A DNA stretch of 64,000 nt from contig NZ_CP029761.1 of the NCBI RefSeq assembly GCF_006874585.1, positions 3,622,001 to 3,686,000 of the forward strand, written 5' to 3'. A program made the translations under genes and the position numbers. The notes under the pieces are model-generated. The model worked only from the letters and a program-made list of their open reading frames with translations. It was not told the DNA's origin and made no database searches. The stretch comes from Sphingomonas sp. IC081. GTDB lineage: Bacteria > Pseudomonadota > Alphaproteobacteria > Sphingomonadales > Sphingomonadaceae. Positions 1 to 9,118 of this stretch are shown piece by piece; position 1 is the first letter of the stretch, and each line of letters begins with the position of its first letter.

Positions 1-507
1 GTCTACCGTTCGGACAGCGACGCCACCCACACGCCGATGTTCCACCAGGTCGAAGGTCTGGTGATCGACAAGGACGTTCACCTTGGCCACCTCAAGTGGA
101 CGCTGGAGACCTTCCTGAAGGCGTTCTTCGAGCGTGAGGACATCGTCCTGCGCCTGCGCCCCAGCTACTTCCCCTTTACCGAGCCTTCGGTGGAAGCGGA
201 CATCGGCTTCACCCTGATCGACGGCAAGCGCGTGATCGGCGGCGATCCGTCGAAGGGCGAGGGCGGCTGGATGGAAGTGCTCGGCTCGGGCATGGTCAAC
301 CGCCGCGTCATCGAATTCGCCGGGCTCGATCCCGACGAATGGCAGGGTTTCGCCTTCGGCATCGGCATCGATCGCCTTGCCATGCTGAAGTACGGCATGG
401 ACGACTTGCGCGCCTTCTTTGACGGCGATGTGCGCTGGCTCTCCCACTACGGTTTCTCCGCCCTCGACGTGCCGACCCTTTCGGGCGGCGTTGGCACTCC
501 GGCCTGA
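1..507 (+). CDS. pheS: Phenylalanyl-tRNA synthetase alpha subunit, C-terminal part
   Basis: This is the 3' end of a gene whose start lies off the left edge; the frame is open from base 1. It encodes the catalytic class II core of the alpha subunit, which with PheT forms the alpha2beta2 enzyme that charges tRNA-Phe in the cytoplasm. The visible part starts at class II motif 2 (YRSDSDATHTPMFHQVEG) and runs to motif 3 near the end (GFGIGIDRLAML-like stretch, here FAFGIGIDRLAMLKYG). The PheS hallmark RPSYFPFTEPS lies between them. pheT follows 20 bp downstream, the usual pheST operon. Confidence 0.97.
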   Translation, partial: VYRSDSDATHTPMFHQVEGLVIDKDVHLGHLKWTLETFLKAFFEREDIVLRLRPSYFPFTEPSVEADIGFTLIDGKRVIGGDPSKGEGGWMEVLGSGMVNRRVIEFAGLDPDEWQGFAFGIGIDRLAMLKYGMDDLRAFFDGDVRWLSHYGFSALDVPTLSGGVGTPA

Positions 508-527
508 GCGCGGGAAGGATCTAGAAA

Positions 528-2939
528 ATGAAGTTCTCGCTTTCCTGGCTCAAGCAGTACCTTGAGACCGACGCCTCGCTTGAGGATATCGCCCTGAAGC
601 TCAACGCCATCGGCCTTGAGGTCGAGGGCATCGAGGATCCCGCTGCGAAGCTGGCCGGTTTCCGCGTGGCCAAGGTGCTGACGGCCGACAAGCATCCGCA
701 GGCGGACAAGCTGCAGGTCCTCACCGTCGATACGGGTGAGGGCGTGCTGCAGGTCGTTTGCGGCGCACCCAATGCGCGTGCGGGCCTTGTCGGCGTGCTG
801 GGCCTTGCCGGTGCGACCGTGCCTGCCAACGGTATGGTGCTGAAGGTCGCTGCCGTGCGCGGCGTCGAATCGAACGGCATGATGTGCTCCACGCGCGAGC
901 TGGAGCTTGGCGAAGACCACGACGGCATCATCGAACTGCCCGAGGACGCGCCGGTCGGCACGCCTTTCGCGGACTACCACGGCGCCGATCCGGTGATCGA
1001 AGTGGCCATCACCCCGAACCGTCCGGACTGCATGGGCGTCTACGGCATCGCCCGCGATCTGGCCGCCGCCGGCCTCGGCACGCTGAAGCCGATCGAGGTG
1101 CTGGACATCGCCGGCAGTTTCCCCTGCCCGGTGGAGGTGCGCACCGACGATGCCGAGGGTTGCCCGGCGTTCTACGGCCGCGTGATCAAGGGCGTGAAGA
1201 ACGGCCCTTCGCCGCAGTGGCTGCAGGACCGGTTGAAGGCGGCAGGTCAGCGTCCGATCTCGGCGCTGGTCGATGCCACCAACTACCTGATGCTGGCCTA
1301 TGGTCGCCCGGCTCACGCCTATGACCTTGCCAAGCTGAGCGGCGCCGTTGTCGCGCGCCGCGCCAAGGACGGTGAGACGGTCGTCGCGCTGAACGAGAAG
1401 ACCTACACGCTCGACGCCGAGATGACCGTGATCGCCGACGATTCAGGCGTGCACGACATCGCCGGCATCATGGGCGGCGAGCATTCGGGCTGCGGCGAGG
1501 AGACCACCGATGTCCTGCTCGAAATCGCCTATTTCGATCCCGAGCGCATCGCCAAGACCGGCCGCAAGCTCAACCTCACCTCGGACGCGCGCAGCCGTTT
1601 CGAGCGCGGGATCGATCCGAATTTCCTCGATACCGGCCTCGACCACCTCACCAAGCTGATCCAGACGCTGTGCGGCGGTGAAGCCTCGCAGCCGGTGCGC
1701 AGCGGTGCGGCTCCGTCGACGCCGAAGATCGTGCACTTCGATCCGGCGCTGACCGAGAAGCTGGGCGGGGTGGCCATCGAGCCGGCCGAACAGCAGCGTA
1801 TCCTGGAGAGCCTTGGCTTCGCTGTCGTCGGGCAAGAAGCCGGCTTTGATAAGGCATGGGCCGTGACCGTTCCCGGCTGGCGTCCCGATGTGGACGGCGC
1901 CCCCGACATCGTCGAGGAAGTCGTCCGCATTCACGGTCTCGACAAGGTTGCCAGCGTCGCCTTGCCGCGCGTTGACGGCGTCGCCCGTCCGACCGCCACG
2001 CCGACGCAGGCGCTGGAGCGCCGCGTTCGCCGCGCCGCTGCCGCGCGCGGTCTGCATGAAGCTGTCACCTGGTCGTTCCTCCCCTCCGCCGAGGCCGATG
2101 CTTTCGCCGAAGGCAATGGCGCGCTGTGGACGCTTGCCAACCCGATCAGCGAGGACATGAAGGTCATGCGGCCGTCGCTGCTGCCGGGCCTGCTGATGGC
2201 GGCCAAGCGCAACCTCGATCGCGGTGCGGCCTCGCTGCGCCTGTTCGAACTCGGCCGTCGCTATCTGCGCGGCGAGGGCGGTGCGAGCGACGAGCGTCTG
2301 GCGCTGGGCTTCGTGCTGGCCGGCGAGAAGGTCGCGCGCGGCTGGGCAACCGGCAAGGCGGCGATGTTCGATGCCTATGACGCCAAGGCCGAAGTCACCG
2401 CGCTGCTGGCTGAGGCCGGTGCTCCGGTCGAAAAGCTGCAGGTCATGGGTGAGGCTGGTTCGCAGTTCCACCCCGGCCAGTCGGCCACGCTGCGCCTTGG
2501 GCCCAAGAACGTGCTGGCGCGCTTCGGCATGCTGCACCCGGCGGTTGCCAAGCAGTTCGATATCGAAGGCCCGGTGGCGATTGCTGAGATCTATCTCGAC
2601 GCCATCCCCGGCAAGAAGGGCGCCCCCACCTTCGCCCGTACCCGCTACGCGCCCCCGGCGCTGCAGGCGGTGACGCGCGACTATGCGTTCCTGGTGCCGG
2701 CGGAACTGCCCGCTGGTGACCTCGTCCGCATGGTTGCGGGTGCGGACAAGGTGAACATCGTCTCGGCCCGCCTCTTCGACGATTTCCGCGGGACCGGCGT
2801 GCCGGAAGGGCAGAAGTCGCTCGCGCTCGAAGTCACTCTCCAGCCGCTCGAAAAGAGCTACAAGGAAGAGGACCTCAAGGCGATCAGCGACAAGGTGACC
2901 GCCGCCGCCGCCAAGCTCGGAGCCGTGCTGCGCGGTTGA
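528..2939 (+). CDS. pheT: Phenylalanyl-tRNA synthetase beta subunit
   Basis: Beta subunit (803 aa, usual family length) of the tRNA-Phe charging enzyme. Domains in order: an EMAP/OB-type tRNA-binding domain (about residues 40-150, with KHPQADKLQV), the B3/B4 editing domain (about 210-385, with the HAYD segment), the B5 domain (about 400-480), a catalytic-like core, and a C-terminal ferredoxin-fold anticodon-binding domain (about 705-803, starting near YAPPALQAVTRDYAF). The start ATG has an AGGAT Shine-Dalgarno-like sequence 8 bases upstream. It sits 20 bp after pheS and is almost certainly cotranscribed with it. Confidence 0.97.
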   Translation: MKFSLSWLKQYLETDASLEDIALKLNAIGLEVEGIEDPAAKLAGFRVAKVLTADKHPQADKLQVLTVDTGEGVLQVVCGAPNARAGLVGVLGLAGATVPANGMVLKVAAVRGVESNGMMCSTRELELGEDHDGIIELPEDAPVGTPFADYHGADPVIEVAITPNRPDCMGVYGIARDLAAAGLGTLKPIEVLDIAGSFPCPVEVRTDDAEGCPAFYGRVIKGVKNGPSPQWLQDRLKAAGQRPISALVDATNYLMLAYGRPAHAYDLAKLSGAVVARRAKDGETVVALNEKTYTLDAEMTVIADDSGVHDIAGIMGGEHSGCGEETTDVLLEIAYFDPERIAKTGRKLNLTSDARSRFERGIDPNFLDTGLDHLTKLIQTLCGGEASQPVRSGAAPSTPKIVHFDPALTEKLGGVAIEPAEQQRILESLGFAVVGQEAGFDKAWAVTVPGWRPDVDGAPDIVEEVVRIHGLDKVASVALPRVDGVARPTATPTQALERRVRRAAAARGLHEAVTWSFLPSAEADAFAEGNGALWTLANPISEDMKVMRPSLLPGLLMAAKRNLDRGAASLRLFELGRRYLRGEGGASDERLALGFVLAGEKVARGWATGKAAMFDAYDAKAEVTALLAEAGAPVEKLQVMGEAGSQFHPGQSATLRLGPKNVLARFGMLHPAVAKQFDIEGPVAIAEIYLDAIPGKKGAPTFARTRYAPPALQAVTRDYAFLVPAELPAGDLVRMVAGADKVNIVSARLFDDFRGTGVPEGQKSLALEVTLQPLEKSYKEEDLKAISDKVTAAAAKLGAVLRG

Positions 2940-2983
2940 AGGGGCGGCTGAAGAGGCTGCTGGGGAAAAAGGGAAGATCGCCG

Positions 2984-3874
2984 GTGACTGACGTGGAATT
3001 CGTGACCATCACCGCCGGCGATCTGACCGCGCGCATCGCCACGTTCGGGGCGGAACTCTGGTCGCTGGCCGACCGGACCGGCCGCGAATACATGACCGAT
3101 GCCGATCCGGCATTCTGGACCGGCCATGCGCCGATCCTGTTCCCGATCGTCGGTGGGCTCAATGGCGATCGCTATCGGCTGGACGGGCAGGATTACAAAC
3201 TGCCCCGCCACGGCTTTGCCCGCCATTCGACCTTCGAAGTGGTCGAGCAGGACGAGGGCGCGGTTCGCCTGCGCCTGCGTGACAGCGAGGGTACGCGCAA
3301 GGTCTATCCCTTCGCTTTCGTGCTCGACCTCGTGTTCCGCATCGACGGCGCGACGCTGCATGTGGCGGCGGAAGTTTCCAACTCCGGCGATGCACCGATG
3401 CCGTTCAGCCTTGGCTATCACCCTGCCTTCGCCTGGCCGCTGCCCGGCGGCGCGCCCAAGGCGGAACACACGATCGCTTTCGAACAGGCCGAACCGCAGC
3501 CGGTCCGCCGCATCGATCCGGCCACCGGCCTCGTCCTGCCGGAGCCGGTGCCGACGCTGGTGGAAGGCCACCTCTACCGTCCCGATGCCGTGCATTTCGT
3601 CGAGGACGCGGTGATCTGGGACCGGCTTGCCAGCCGCGCGCTGACCTTCGGTTCGCCCGGTGGCGGCCAGCTCGCGGTGGCTTTCCCGGACATGCCGATG
3701 CTGGGCATCTGGCAGAAGCCGGGCGCCAATTACCTCTGCATCGAGCCCTGGCAGGGCCACGCCGACCCGCTGGGCTATTCCGGCGATTTCCGCGCCAAGC
3801 CGGGCATGCTCTCGCTGGCGCCCGGCGCCAGCCGCCGTTTTCGCATGGACGTGACCGTCCTGACCGCTGATTGA
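2984..3874 (+). CDS. Aldose 1-epimerase (galactose mutarotase-like) family protein
   Basis: Predicted beta-sandwich protein of the aldose 1-epimerase / YeaD-like superfamily, which interconverts sugar anomers or binds sugars; the substrate is not known. Family segments seen include GAELWSL near the N-terminus, FPIVGGLNGD, the LPRHGFAR motif carrying the conserved His, GYHPAFAWPL, and a C-terminal IEPWQGHADP with the catalytic-type Glu. I chose the GTG at 2984, which has AGGGAAG 8 bases upstream. A TTG at 2936 overlapping the pheT stop would add 16 basic residues that do not resemble the family. It probably lies in the pheST transcript. Confidence 0.85.
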   Translation: MTDVEFVTITAGDLTARIATFGAELWSLADRTGREYMTDADPAFWTGHAPILFPIVGGLNGDRYRLDGQDYKLPRHGFARHSTFEVVEQDEGAVRLRLRDSEGTRKVYPFAFVLDLVFRIDGATLHVAAEVSNSGDAPMPFSLGYHPAFAWPLPGGAPKAEHTIAFEQAEPQPVRRIDPATGLVLPEPVPTLVEGHLYRPDAVHFVEDAVIWDRLASRALTFGSPGGGQLAVAFPDMPMLGIWQKPGANYLCIEPWQGHADPLGYSGDFRAKPGMLSLAPGASRRFRMDVTVLTAD

Positions 3875-3885
3875 AGGAGACCTCC

Positions 3886-4635
3886 ATGAAGACCGCACTC
3901 GTAACCGGCGCCACCTCCGGTATCGGCGAAGCCTGTGCCCGCGCGTTCGTGGCGGCGGGCTGGCGCGTGATCGGCACCGGCCGCCGGGCCGAGCGCCTGG
4001 ACGCCCTGAAGGCCGAACTGGGTACGGACAAGTTCCACGCCGCCGTCTTCGACGTGCGCGATGAAGCGGCGCGCGATGCCGCGCTGGCGGCGCTCCCGGC
4101 GGAGTTCGCCGGTATCGACTGCCTCGTCAACAATGCCGGCCTCGCGCTCGGCACGGAACCGGCTCAGAGCGCCTCGCTCGACAGCTGGAAGACGATGATC
4201 GACACCAACGTCACCGCGCTGGTCTCGCTCACCCATAAGCTGCTGCCGGCGCTGGTGGAGCGCAAGGGCGCGATCGTGAACCTGTCATCGGTGGCGGCGA
4301 CTTATCCTTACACCGGCGGCAACGTCTACGGCGGCACCAAGGCTTTCGTGCACCAGTTCTCGCTGGGCCTGCGTTCGGACCTTGCCGGGACCGGCGTTCG
4401 CGTTACCTCGATCGAGCCGGGCATGGTGGAAACCGAATTCACGCTGGTACGCACGGGCGGCAACCAGCAGGCCTCGGACACGCTCTATGGCGGTGCCAAT
4501 CCGATGACGGGTGAGGATATTGCGCAGACGGTGCTGTGGGTGGCCACGCTGCCGGCGCACCTCAATATCAACACGCTGGAACTGATGCCGGTTAGCCAGT
4601 CCTTTGCTGGTTTTCAGGTTGCTCGCGCCGGATAA
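3886..4635 (+). CDS. SDR family NAD(P)-dependent oxidoreductase (YdfG-like)
   Basis: Classical short-chain dehydrogenase of 249 aa. The N-terminal cofactor motif is TGATSGIG, followed by the structural NNAG, catalytic Ser in LSSVAA and the YGGTKAF Tyr/Lys pair. The C-terminal half (SDLAGTGVRVTSIEPGMVETEF) resembles E. coli YdfG, a 3-hydroxy acid / L-allo-threonine dehydrogenase, so a 3-hydroxy acid substrate is plausible but not shown. The ATG at 3886 is preceded by AAGGAG; an upstream in-frame TTG at 3871 overlaps that ribosome binding site and is rejected. The previous gene ends 11 bp upstream. Confidence 0.88.
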   Translation: MKTALVTGATSGIGEACARAFVAAGWRVIGTGRRAERLDALKAELGTDKFHAAVFDVRDEAARDAALAALPAEFAGIDCLVNNAGLALGTEPAQSASLDSWKTMIDTNVTALVSLTHKLLPALVERKGAIVNLSSVAATYPYTGGNVYGGTKAFVHQFSLGLRSDLAGTGVRVTSIEPGMVETEFTLVRTGGNQQASDTLYGGANPMTGEDIAQTVLWVATLPAHLNINTLELMPVSQSFAGFQVARAG

Positions 4636-4732
4636 GGCTCCGGCAGGGGAGGGATGAGCGAGGGAGGGCGCCGCCGCCGCGCGTTCCCTCGATCCTCTTT
4701 CCTTCTGGGGCAGTCCCCAGTAAAGGGCGCCG

Positions 4733-6271
4733 ATGACCAATTCCCGCCGCACTTTCGCAATCATTTCGCACCCTGACGCCGGTAAGACCACGCTCACCGA
4801 AAAGCTGCTGCTGCAGGGCGGCGCGATTCACCTGGCAGGTCAGGTCAAGGCACGCGGCGCGGCGCGGCGTGCGCGTTCGGACTGGATGAAGATCGAGCAG
4901 CAGCGCGGAATCTCGGTCACCAGCTCGGTGATGACCTTCGAGCGGACCGATGCCGATGGCAATACGGTCACCTTCAACCTGCTGGACACGCCGGGCCACG
5001 AGGACTTCTCGGAAGACACTTACCGCACGCTGACGGCGGTCGATTCGGCGATCATGGTCATCGACGCGGCCAAGGGCATCGAGCCGCAGACACGCAAACT
5101 GTTCGAAGTCTGCCGCCTGCGTTCGGTGCCGATCATCACCTTCATCAACAAGGTCGACCGCGAAGGCCGTGCCTGCTTCGACCTGATGGACGAAGTGGCC
5201 GACATGCTGGCGCTGGATGTCTGCCCGATGTCCTGGCCGGTCGGCATGGGTGGCATGTTCGAGGGCATTCTCGACATCGCCAGCGGACGGATCAGCCGCC
5301 CGGAAGGGCCGAGCAAGGAATATCTCGGCCATGTCGACGAAAACGCCGCGCTCCCCGATGCGGTGGCCGAGGAACTGGAGCTGGCGCAGGCCGGGTATCC
5401 GGAATTCGACGTCGAGGCCTATCGCGGCGGTGACCTGACGCCGGTCTACTTCGGCTCGGCGCTCAAGAACTTCGGTGTCGCCGAGCTGATCGATGCAATT
5501 GCCAGGTTCGCCCCACCGCCCCGCCCGCAGCCTTCGGAGGCAGGCACGATCGAGCCGGACAACAAGGAAGTCACCGGTTTCATCTTCAAAGTCCAGGCCA
5601 ACATGGACCCGATGCACCGTGACCGTATTGCCTTCATGCGTCTGGTCTCGGGCACCTTCAAGCGCGGCATGAAGCTGACGCCTTCGGGCCTCGGCAAGCC
5701 GATCGCGGTCCATTCGCCGATCCTGTTCTTCGCGCAGGACCGCGAGATCGCCGACAGCGCCGAGCCCGGCGATATCATCGGCATTCCCAACCATGGCACC
5801 TTGCGGGTGGGCGATACGCTTTCGGAGAAGAATCAGGTTCGTTTTACCGGCTTGCCGAACTTTGCCCCGGAAATCCTGCGCCGCGTCGCGCTCAAGGACC
5901 CGACCAAGACCAAGCAGCTGCGCAAGGCGCTGGACGACCTGTCGGAAGAGGGCGTCATCCAGGTCTTCTATCCCGAGATCGGCTCGCAGTGGGTCGTGGG
6001 GGTTGTCGGCCAGCTGCAGCTTGACGTGCTGATCAGCCGCCTCGAAGCCGAATACAAGGTCGAGGCGGTGCTGGAACCTGCTCCCTTCGATACGGCCCGC
6101 TGGCTCAAGGGCGATGACAAGGCGCTGCGCGATTTCGGCGAATTCAACAAGATGAACCTCGCCCGCGACCGGGACGGCGACCCGGTGTTCATGGCCCGCT
6201 CGGCCTGGGACGTGAGCTACCAGCAAGAGCGCAATCCCGACCTGACTTTCAGCGCCACCAAGGAGCGCTGA
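4733..6271 (+). CDS. prfC: Peptide chain release factor 3
   Basis: Translational GTPase (512 aa) that recycles RF1/RF2 from the ribosome after termination. The G1 motif SHPDAGKTTLTEKLL, the switch I region QRGISVTSSV, the G3 motif DTPGHEDFSEDTYR and the G4 motif NKVDREG are all present. This arrangement (HPDAGKTT, GISVTSSVM, NKLDREGRD-like) is diagnostic for RF3 rather than EF-G. The beta-barrel domain II and the RF3 C-terminal domain (EVIQVFYPEIGSQ-like, here EGVIQVFYPEIGSQWVV) follow. It is monocistronic, with 97 bp before it and 103 bp after it. Confidence 0.97.
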   Translation: MTNSRRTFAIISHPDAGKTTLTEKLLLQGGAIHLAGQVKARGAARRARSDWMKIEQQRGISVTSSVMTFERTDADGNTVTFNLLDTPGHEDFSEDTYRTLTAVDSAIMVIDAAKGIEPQTRKLFEVCRLRSVPIITFINKVDREGRACFDLMDEVADMLALDVCPMSWPVGMGGMFEGILDIASGRISRPEGPSKEYLGHVDENAALPDAVAEELELAQAGYPEFDVEAYRGGDLTPVYFGSALKNFGVAELIDAIARFAPPPRPQPSEAGTIEPDNKEVTGFIFKVQANMDPMHRDRIAFMRLVSGTFKRGMKLTPSGLGKPIAVHSPILFFAQDREIADSAEPGDIIGIPNHGTLRVGDTLSEKNQVRFTGLPNFAPEILRRVALKDPTKTKQLRKALDDLSEEGVIQVFYPEIGSQWVVGVVGQLQLDVLISRLEAEYKVEAVLEPAPFDTARWLKGDDKALRDFGEFNKMNLARDRDGDPVFMARSAWDVSYQQERNPDLTFSATKER

Positions 6272-6374
6272 CGGGAACCGCGAGGATACCTTGCGGATTG
6301 GACTTATCTCCGCCTTGGCAGTGCCGCGGCGGTCGGCTTAAGTTCCGGTAGCCAAGCTCTCGCGAAAGTTCCCC

Positions 6375-7079
6375 GTGCAGATCACCTTCGCCAGCTACAA
6401 TATCCGCAAGGCCGTGGGGTTGGACCGGCGGCGCGATCCCGAACGGATTCTCTCGGTCCTGCGCGAGATCGATGCGGATGTCGTTGCGCTGCAGGAGGCG
6501 GACCGCCGTTTCGGCCGCCGGATGAGCGCCTTGCCGCTCGATGCGATCCATACCTCCACCGACTATGTGCCGGTGCCGCTATCGATGAAGCCCGACAGTC
6601 TGGGCTGGCACGGCAATGCCTTGCTGGTGCGCAAGGGCATCGAACTGCTCGATGCTGCGCCGGTGCCTTTGCCGGTGCTGGAGCCGCGGGGCGCCGTTCG
6701 CGCTGACCTTGCGCTGGACGGAACCCGCTTCCGGGTCGTGGGCATGCATCTCGATCTGTCGGGTCTGCGGCGCCGGTTGCAGGTGCGAAGCGTACTCTCG
6801 CACGTCGAGGACTGTGGCCAGCCGATGCCCACCGTCTTGATGGGCGACCTAAACGAATGGTCGGCCCACGGCGGTTGTTTCCGGGAGTTTCAGGCGCCCT
6901 GGCAGGTGCTTTCATCTGGCCGGAGTTTCCCCTCCCGCCGGCCACTGGCGCTGCTGGACCGCATCATAGTGTCCGAACAATGGGCGGTTCGTGGAACAAA
7001 GGTCCATCATAGCCCATTATCGGCGATAGGATCTGACCATCTGCCGGTATTTGCTGCGCTCGAACTGCCTAAAAAATAG
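6375..7079 (+). CDS. Endonuclease/exonuclease/phosphatase family protein
   Basis: Protein of 234 aa with the EEP fold, a metal-dependent phosphodiesterase superfamily that includes DNases, sphingomyelinases and inositol phosphatases. Motifs seen: ASYNIRKAVG at the N-terminus, ALQEAD with the metal-binding Glu, the catalytic-loop MGDLNEW, and the C-terminal GSDHLPVFAAL with the Asp-His pair. It has no signal peptide or membrane segment, so a cytoplasmic hydrolase is likely; the true substrate cannot be told from sequence. The start is a GTG at 6375; there is no strong ribosome binding site. Confidence 0.85.
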   Translation: MQITFASYNIRKAVGLDRRRDPERILSVLREIDADVVALQEADRRFGRRMSALPLDAIHTSTDYVPVPLSMKPDSLGWHGNALLVRKGIELLDAAPVPLPVLEPRGAVRADLALDGTRFRVVGMHLDLSGLRRRLQVRSVLSHVEDCGQPMPTVLMGDLNEWSAHGGCFREFQAPWQVLSSGRSFPSRRPLALLDRIIVSEQWAVRGTKVHHSPLSAIGSDHLPVFAALELPKK

Positions 7080-7164
7080 GCAGTTGCTCAGGAATCGGGC
7101 GATGGCCCATGCTGCAGTTGCCCGCATCTTGTAAAAATGTGGCGGAATCTTGCCTTTTGGTAAA

Positions 7165-7183
7165 TTGGCACGCCCCTTGCTTT
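7165..7183 (+). promoter_or_regulatory. Sigma-54 (RpoN) promoter of glnK-amtB
   Basis: TTGGCACG-N4-TTGCTTT matches the -24/-12 consensus essentially perfectly: GG at 7167-7168 and GC at 7179-7180, twelve bases apart. Transcription should start near 7191, about 40 bases before glnK. Nitrogen control through NtrC is the known rule for such operons. I could not find a convincing NtrC palindrome in the 85 bases upstream. Confidence 0.9.
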
Positions 7184-7230
7184 ACCTGGGAACGACCGGT
7201 GCTGGGACCGGTGGCAAGCAGGGGATAGGC

Positions 7231-7569
7231 ATGAAGTTCATCATAGCCATCATCAAGCCCTTCAAACTCGACGAAGTTCGGGAAGCTTTGGGCGCGATTG
7301 GCGTCGCCGGCATGACCGTGACCGAGGTGAAGGGCTTCGGCCGTCAGAAGGGGCAGACGGAAATCTATCGTGGGGCCGAGTATTCGACCAACATGCTCCC
7401 GAAGGTGAAGATCGAGGTCGCCGCGCCGGACGATCTGGCGCCCAAGATCGTCGAGACGATCCAGCAGGTCGCCAGCACCGAAGCCATCGGCGATGGCAAG
7501 ATCTTTGTCCTCGATCTCGCATCCGCGGTGCGCATCCGCACCGGCGAATCCGGCGATACCGCGCTTTGA
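7231..7569 (+). CDS. glnK: PII nitrogen regulatory protein (GlnK-type)
   Basis: PII signal protein of 112 aa, the family's exact usual length. It senses ATP/ADP and 2-oxoglutarate and blocks AmtB by inserting its T-loop. The T-loop GQTEIYRGAEY carries Tyr51, the uridylylation site, and the C-terminal GKIFVLDL and VRIRTGESGD match the PII B- and C-loops. The ATG at 7231 has AGGGGAT upstream; the frame is open further up (to 7150) but that part overlaps the sigma-54 promoter. amtB follows after 29 bp in the same nitrogen-controlled operon. Confidence 0.96.
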   Translation: MKFIIAIIKPFKLDEVREALGAIGVAGMTVTEVKGFGRQKGQTEIYRGAEYSTNMLPKVKIEVAAPDDLAPKIVETIQQVASTEAIGDGKIFVLDLASAVRIRTGESGDTAL

Positions 7570-7598
7570 CCGGCGCCTCCCACAGAAGGGATTCCACG

Positions 7599-8936
7599 AT
7601 GAACCGCAAACTTCTTTGCGGCGCCGGCGCTCTGGGAGCGTCGCTGTTCGCCGCCATGCCTGCCTTTGCGCAGGCCGCTGCCACCCCTGTCCCCAACCCC
7701 GGCAACAACGCCTGGATGATGACCTCGACCCTGCTGGTCCTGCTCATGATCCTGCCTGGCCTTGCGCTGTTCTACGGCGGCCTGACCCGCTCGAAGAACA
7801 TGCTCTCGACGATGACGCAGATTGGCGCCGTGGCGTGTCTCGCCATGCTGCTCTGGGTGATCTACGGCTACGGCCTCGCCTTCGGTCCTGAAGGCAATGC
7901 CTTCATTTCGTGGGGCAAGTTCTTCCTCGCCGGCGTTACGCCTGAGAGCACGGCGGCAACCTTCACCAGCGAAGTGATCAGCGAATATGTGTTCATCTGC
8001 TTCCAGATGACCTTTGCCGCCATCACCATCGCGCTGGTGCTCGGTTCGACGGTTGAGCGCATCAAGTTCTCGGCGGTCATGGTATTCGGCCTGGTCTGGC
8101 TGACGATCACGTATTTCCCGATCGCCCACATGGTCTGGGCTGCCGGCGGCTTCCTGTTCGCAGGCAAGATGTTCGGTACCGATCTGCCTGCCGCGCTGGA
8201 CTTTGCCGGCGGTACTGTCGTTCACATCAACGCAGGCGTTTCCGCGCTGGTCCTCGCCATGATCCTCGGCAAGCGCAAGGGTTACCCCTCGGAGCCGATG
8301 CCGCCCCACTCGCTGACGCTGACCATGGTAGGCACCGGCCTGCTCTGGGTGGGCTGGTTCGGTTTCAACGCCGGTTCGGCACTGGAGGCCAACGGCTCGG
8401 CTGGCCTTGCCATGATCAACACATTTGTCGCCACTGCTTCGGCCGGCCTGTTCTGGATGCTCGCAGAGCGCTTCAGCGGCCACAAGGGGTCGGCTCTGGG
8501 CTTCTGCTCGGGCATCGTCGCCGGTCTGGTTGCCGTGACCCCGGCTGCCGGCAATTCTGGCCCGTTCGGTGCGATCGTGCTCGGCGCCGTGGCTTCGATC
8601 ATCTGCTTCTTCGCCGTCAGCAAGCTCAAGCCCGCACTTGGCTATGACGATGCCCTCGACGCCTTCGGCGTGCACGGCATCGGCGGCATGGTTGGCGCCG
8701 TGGGCACCGGTATCGTCTACGCTCCGAGCCTCGGTGGCCCCGGCGCCGCTGATTTCTCGATGGGCGCCCAGGTTGCCACACAGGTCATCGCGGTTCTGGT
8801 CGCTATCGTCTGGGCTGCAGTCGGCACCGTGATCGCCGCCTATGTCGCCAAGGCTGTCACCGGCCTGCGGGTTGCACCGGAAGTCGAGCAGGAAGGCCTC
8901 GACATCGGTGAGCACGGCGAGCGCGCCTACAACTAA
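7599..8936 (+). CDS. amtB: Ammonium transporter
   Basis: Inner-membrane ammonium channel of 445 aa. The N-terminus is a cleavable signal peptide (ending AMPAFAQA) as in other proteobacterial AmtB proteins, followed by about 11 membrane segments. Family signatures include PGLALFYGGLTRSKNM, the Amt signature around DFAGGTVVHINAGVSALV with one pore His, and DDALDAFGVHGIGGMVGAVGTG with the second pore His. The ATG at 7599 has AGAAGGG 8 bases upstream; a TTG overlapping the glnK stop is rejected because it would bury the signal peptide. It lies between two PII genes. Confidence 0.97.
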   Translation: MNRKLLCGAGALGASLFAAMPAFAQAAATPVPNPGNNAWMMTSTLLVLLMILPGLALFYGGLTRSKNMLSTMTQIGAVACLAMLLWVIYGYGLAFGPEGNAFISWGKFFLAGVTPESTAATFTSEVISEYVFICFQMTFAAITIALVLGSTVERIKFSAVMVFGLVWLTITYFPIAHMVWAAGGFLFAGKMFGTDLPAALDFAGGTVVHINAGVSALVLAMILGKRKGYPSEPMPPHSLTLTMVGTGLLWVGWFGFNAGSALEANGSAGLAMINTFVATASAGLFWMLAERFSGHKGSALGFCSGIVAGLVAVTPAAGNSGPFGAIVLGAVASIICFFAVSKLKPALGYDDALDAFGVHGIGGMVGAVGTGIVYAPSLGGPGAADFSMGAQVATQVIAVLVAIVWAAVGTVIAAYVAKAVTGLRVAPEVEQEGLDIGEHGERAYN

Positions 8937-9023
8937 GTTCTCGAGTTTGGCGGCGGCGGGATCTTTCCTCTCCTCCTTCCCGTCGCCGCCTGCCAGTGTT
9001 CCTCCTGCGAACACAAACTTAAA

Positions 9024-9057
9024 GGGCCGGAGCCAGCCGCTCCGGCCCATTTTTCTT
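9024..9057 (+). terminator. Rho-independent terminator after amtB
   Basis: A perfect 10-bp stem (GGGCCGGAGC at 9024-9033, complement at 9039-9048) with a 5-base loop is followed by A-TTTTT-C-TTT. It separates amtB from the second PII gene, suggesting that the latter has its own promoter or is fed only by read-through. Confidence 0.93.
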
Positions 9058-9118
9058 TGTCGTGGAGGAGGGTTTGTGGGATGCTTGCGGCATCCGCCAG
9101 CCGGCCAGGGAGATACGC

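Noticed and set aside
4592..6226. 544-codon minus-strand ORF opposite prfC
   Set aside because: Antisense to a clear RF3 gene.
7080..7164. NtrC enhancer palindrome upstream of the sigma-54 promoter
   Set aside because: No TGCACC-N5-GGTGCA-like sequence in the 85 bases; it may lie further upstream in the previous gene.
7365..9050. 561-codon minus-strand ORF opposite amtB
   Set aside because: Antisense frame of the ammonium transporter; His/Asp/Gly-rich shadow.
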